Assembly: GCA_028877215.1 (NCBI GenBank)
Contig: JAPPFJ010000033.1
Location: 300,144 to 364,143, forward strand
From: Gemmatimonadota bacterium
GTDB taxonomy: Bacteria; Latescibacterota; UBA2968; GCA-2709665
DNA: 64,000 nt
Reading direction: 5' to 3'
Below are positions 61,480-64,000 of the stretch, one piece after another. Positions within the stretch are counted from its first letter, which is position 1. The number at the start of each line of letters is the position of its first letter. The position numbers and the translations under genes are program-made. Under the pieces are notes generated by a model. It was not told the origin of the DNA and made no database searches. It saw only the letters and a program-made list of their open reading frames with translations.

Positions 61480-63606
61480 ATGTCGAAAGAGAGCAGTTTC
61501 TGTTTTTCGCTCGATGCCGCTGCGCTCGAAGCACGGGGTCAGTTCGATCAACTCCAATACTGCGAACTGAAAGAGGCGATCGTCCTCAATGATATGCTCC
61601 TGGTCGAAGACGATGCGCCGGCCATCGGCCGCCCCGAGGGCGCTGAGGACCGCTCGTGGTTTGAGAAATTGCAGGAAGGCGTGATGGTCCGCAAAGATCT
61701 GGTCCTGGACGATCCTCGCGCCAAAGCTGCCTATCTGATCTTCAACGGACGGGAGATGGACGACAATGACCATGCGCTCCACATCTCCGTCAATGGTCAC
61801 CACATAATCCGACCACCGAGCAAGATAGCCCACCCAACCGCTCGCCAATATTATACCAGCGACTGGGGCGGCTCGCACTTCGACAACTGGTTCGAGGTGG
61901 CCGTACCGGCGGGCGCCCTGCGGCAGGGTACCAATGAGTTCTTCCTGTGGGCGGAATCGGAGGAGACCAGTTGGGAAGTCATGTTGGCCGCCGATGGAGA
62001 ATATAAGCGCGGCTCCGAAACGCGACTCTGCCATCCAAACCGCAGCGCTAAAAGCCGGGACGGAGGCCGCACCTGGGACTTTGAACACCTGGGCTGGAAA
62101 GATGAAATCGACGGGGAGTACGCCATCCGCCTCAGTCTGGATCGCAGTGTGCCGCAGGGCACCTTTGTCTCATCGGTGATCGACCTGGCTACAGGAGGAG
62201 ACCCGAAGGGAATCGGGAAATTGCTCGAAATAGAAGCGTGCGAGGTAGGATGGGAGGTGGATGTGCCCGGGGGAAGCCGGGTGGAAATTGAGGCGCGTCT
62301 GGGCGATAATCCAGTGCCAGGCGCCGCCGCATGGTCCTCTTTCGAGCCCGTATCGGATTTCTCGAGGACATGGTGCGATCGGGCCGGACGCTACCTGCAG
62401 TTCAGGATTGTCATGCACGCCCGCAATCCGCTGGTGACGCCGGTGTTCAAAGGTATTTCCGTGGAAGTGAAGTGCCGCGAGCACAAACACCGGCCGAATA
62501 GACGTTACCACCTTCACCGGTTCCGCAACGGTCGCGTCATCCGCCCATCTCTGCCCTACGTCCACGAAGATTTCGCCTGCCTGAACGAACTGCGCCAGCA
62601 CTTTGAACTGGACGCGGTGATCTCAGACGCGGCGACCGAATTCGAAGCCCAGCTGAAACTCATGCACTGGGCCTATAAAGTGCCGCTCGGTCGCCTGGAC
62701 GCGTACCAATGGAATTACTTCGATCTGCCTCAACTCGACAGAGATGCAAGTGGACGCCCCGGCCTGCTCGGCGACTACCGGATGCGCCGGCGCGACGGCC
62801 ACTGCCTCTACTGTAACCTGACCTTGATCGCCGCCTGTCTGGCCATGGGCTTTCCGGCCCGCTGGGTCAACATCTCGACTAAACACACTTACGGGCACGA
62901 AGTGGCCGAAGTATGGTCCAACGAGTACGACAAGTGGATTTTCCTGGATGCGACGCGCGATTACTACATTTACGATCCCGACACGGGCATTCCCTTGAGT
63001 CTGGTGGAAATCAGCGGGCGCCTGGCCGAAATCATGCCCGGGCCCGCAACCTGGGAATATCCCATCCAGTGGCGCCTGCCGGACCTCGAGATGCTCCGTG
63101 CCGCTCGCGTTGCCTATCGCCAGGGAGACAATGCATTTTCAATTGACGACCTGAACGGAGGACCGGAGCACCTGATGCTCAAAGGACATCTACAAATGGT
63201 TCGGCGCAACGACTTCGCCAGCCGGCCATGGCCGCTGCCGTGGCGACTCTCCAGCAACTGGGGAAGCCATCTCTTCTATTGTTTCTACAGCGATGCGTTT
63301 CCCCGAAAACGCGAATACACCCAACACACCGGGCGCTGGCAGGATTTCAGTCCCCCTCTGAACCAGACGGAACTCTTTTTGAGCGAAACCGCCGAGCCGG
63401 ATGTCCTGCGCGTGGATGCAGATACCGAGACGCCTTGCTTTGACGCGTTTCTGGTGAAGATCGACAGCGCGGAATGGAGGGAACAAAAAAACCCCTCGCT
63501 GGAGTGGTGGCTGCACGAGGGACTGAACCAACTGCGGCTCAAGGCGCGCAACAGCGCGGGGGTTTGCGGCCCGGAAAGCCATGCGGCGGTCGTGATGAAT
63601 ACCTGA
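61480..63606 (+). CDS. Transglutaminase-core protein
   Basis: ATG 61480 with GAGGAGT; 708 residues. Beta-rich N-terminal half (about 1-330, with FNGREMDDNDHALHISVNGH), then the transglutaminase-like core: Cys442 (DGHCLYCNLTLI ... GFPARWVN), His473 (YGHEVAEVWS), Asp490 (FLDATRDYYIYD), the papain-like triad of protein-crosslinking or amidase enzymes. A beta-rich C-terminal end follows. Cytoplasmic with no signal. Coupled with the dipeptidase upstream, it may process peptide substrates. Confidence 0.85.
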   Translation: MSKESSFCFSLDAAALEARGQFDQLQYCELKEAIVLNDMLLVEDDAPAIGRPEGAEDRSWFEKLQEGVMVRKDLVLDDPRAKAAYLIFNGREMDDNDHALHISVNGHHIIRPPSKIAHPTARQYYTSDWGGSHFDNWFEVAVPAGALRQGTNEFFLWAESEETSWEVMLAADGEYKRGSETRLCHPNRSAKSRDGGRTWDFEHLGWKDEIDGEYAIRLSLDRSVPQGTFVSSVIDLATGGDPKGIGKLLEIEACEVGWEVDVPGGSRVEIEARLGDNPVPGAAAWSSFEPVSDFSRTWCDRAGRYLQFRIVMHARNPLVTPVFKGISVEVKCREHKHRPNRRYHLHRFRNGRVIRPSLPYVHEDFACLNELRQHFELDAVISDAATEFEAQLKLMHWAYKVPLGRLDAYQWNYFDLPQLDRDASGRPGLLGDYRMRRRDGHCLYCNLTLIAACLAMGFPARWVNISTKHTYGHEVAEVWSNEYDKWIFLDATRDYYIYDPDTGIPLSLVEISGRLAEIMPGPATWEYPIQWRLPDLEMLRAARVAYRQGDNAFSIDDLNGGPEHLMLKGHLQMVRRNDFASRPWPLPWRLSSNWGSHLFYCFYSDAFPRKREYTQHTGRWQDFSPPLNQTELFLSETAEPDVLRVDADTETPCFDAFLVKIDSAEWREQKNPSLEWWLHEGLNQLRLKARNSAGVCGPESHAAVVMNT

Positions 63607-63638
63607 AAGACGGCAATCGCGGGTCGACTTCCTGCTCG

Positions 63639-64000
63639 TCAGTTGTCCTCCACCGACCCGTCCTCGTACCTGAGCTCCTCGCGAAGTTGCGGCTTATAGG
63701 GATGTGCCAGAGCGACCTCCTCGTTCAGCTCGAGGCCGAGACCGGGCGTGTCCGGCAACGTCACGAAGCCGTCCTCGACCTGAAACCGGTGCCCGTAGAA
63801 CAGGTCGTCCCTCCAGTCGGTCTTCTCCCTGGCGGAGTCGTCTGCATAGGAAGCCATCTCTTGGATCACGCTGTTCGGGCAGTTCAGGCCCATGTGGATC
63901 TCGGCGGCCACGCCCACCCTGCTGTAGGTGATGTGGGGTGAGACCTGGATGTACTGCGCCTCCGCCATGGCCGCGATCTTCTTGAACTCCGAGATGCCGC
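63639..64000 (-). CDS. Enolase-superfamily (mandelate racemase-type) protein, 5' end outside window
   Basis: The visible C-terminal ~120 residues (KKIAAMAEAQYIQVSPHITYSRVGVAAEIHMGLNCPNSVIQEMASY ... TLPDTPGLGLELNEEVALAH) match the C-terminal part of the MR/MLE superfamily: the H in VSPHI is the catalytic His, and D-x-P-G-L-G-L-E is the typical end. Full-length members have about 370-400 residues. Probable sugar-acid dehydratase; specificity cannot be assigned from this fragment. Confidence 0.85.
   Translation of the reverse strand, partial: GISEFKKIAAMAEAQYIQVSPHITYSRVGVAAEIHMGLNCPNSVIQEMASYADDSAREKTDWRDDLFYGHRFQVEDGFVTLPDTPGLGLELNEEVALAHPYKPQLREELRYEDGSVEDN

Noticed and set aside
1..64000. 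tRNA, rRNA or tmRNA genes
   Set aside because: None found by eye on either strand; no CCA-ended cloverleaf-like sequence was evident.

Overview
The window is a GC-rich (apart from a few patches) stretch of an uncultured, probably environmental bacterium. It carries no rRNA, tRNA or other phylogenetic marker. The gene content is typical of metagenome-assembled Poribacteria or Latescibacterota-like lineages: several phytanoyl-CoA-type dioxygenases, a ceramidase-like protein, an SSS symporter, VOC and FAH-family catabolic enzymes, an enolase-superfamily enzyme, and many dispersed intergenic repeats. That placement is inference.

Layout. 0.4-6.7 kb: three carbohydrate-type proteins, one of them alpha-galactosidase-like. 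7.0-11.2 kb: a compact ubiquitin-like conjugation locus with its own promoter (Ubl, E2-like protein, JAB-E1 fusion), then an XRE regulator and a facing two-gene unit with a C39/papain-like cysteine peptidase. 11.6-26 kb: dioxygenases, a peroxiredoxin with an in-frame TGA at its redox cysteine, RidA, a membrane PQQ-type propeller, a ceramidase-like protein, a trans-sulfuration enzyme, KatG, BCP and two SRPBCC proteins. 26-42 kb: a sterol-reductase-like membrane protein, a lipoprotein esterase, a nucleobase permease, an extradiol dioxygenase unit, a solute-binding lipoprotein, a Kef-type antiporter, an FAH-family enzyme and a UGSC-family gene with an in-frame TGA. 42.7-53 kb: an accessory island with a dockerin-TolB protein, a PHP-ABC ATPase, a broken HEPN-type gene, an amber-interrupted gene, orphan fragments, and DUF3883- and DUF6615-type genes. 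53.4-64 kb: an SDR, a steroid-5-alpha-reductase-like protein, a gamma-glutamyltransferase, an SSS symporter, a membrane-type dipeptidase, a transglutaminase-like protein and the 3' part of an enolase-superfamily gene.

Three things stand out. First, the self-contained Ubl/E2/JAB-E1 island next to a cysteine peptidase. Second, two independent candidate selenoproteins (peroxiredoxin-like and UGSC-like), each with TGA at the expected selenocysteine position and a hairpin at bacterial-SECIS distance. The UGSC protein has a rearranged motif in which the partner cysteine is moved. Third, several families of non-coding dispersed repeats. One has a conserved ~85-bp core between purine-rich and pyrimidine-rich arms (four copies). 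Another is a ~190-bp element (three copies), one copy of which is interrupted by a copy of the first.

How the genes work together. Peroxide defence is covered by KatG, BCP and the seleno-peroxiredoxin. The extradiol dioxygenase and FAH-family enzyme are the kinds of steps used in aromatic ring catabolism. The gamma-glutamyltransferase and dipeptidase could act in series on glutathione-like peptides. The steroid-reductase-like proteins hint at terpenoid or sterol chemistry. Functions are read from motifs and family resemblance only; no database search was possible.
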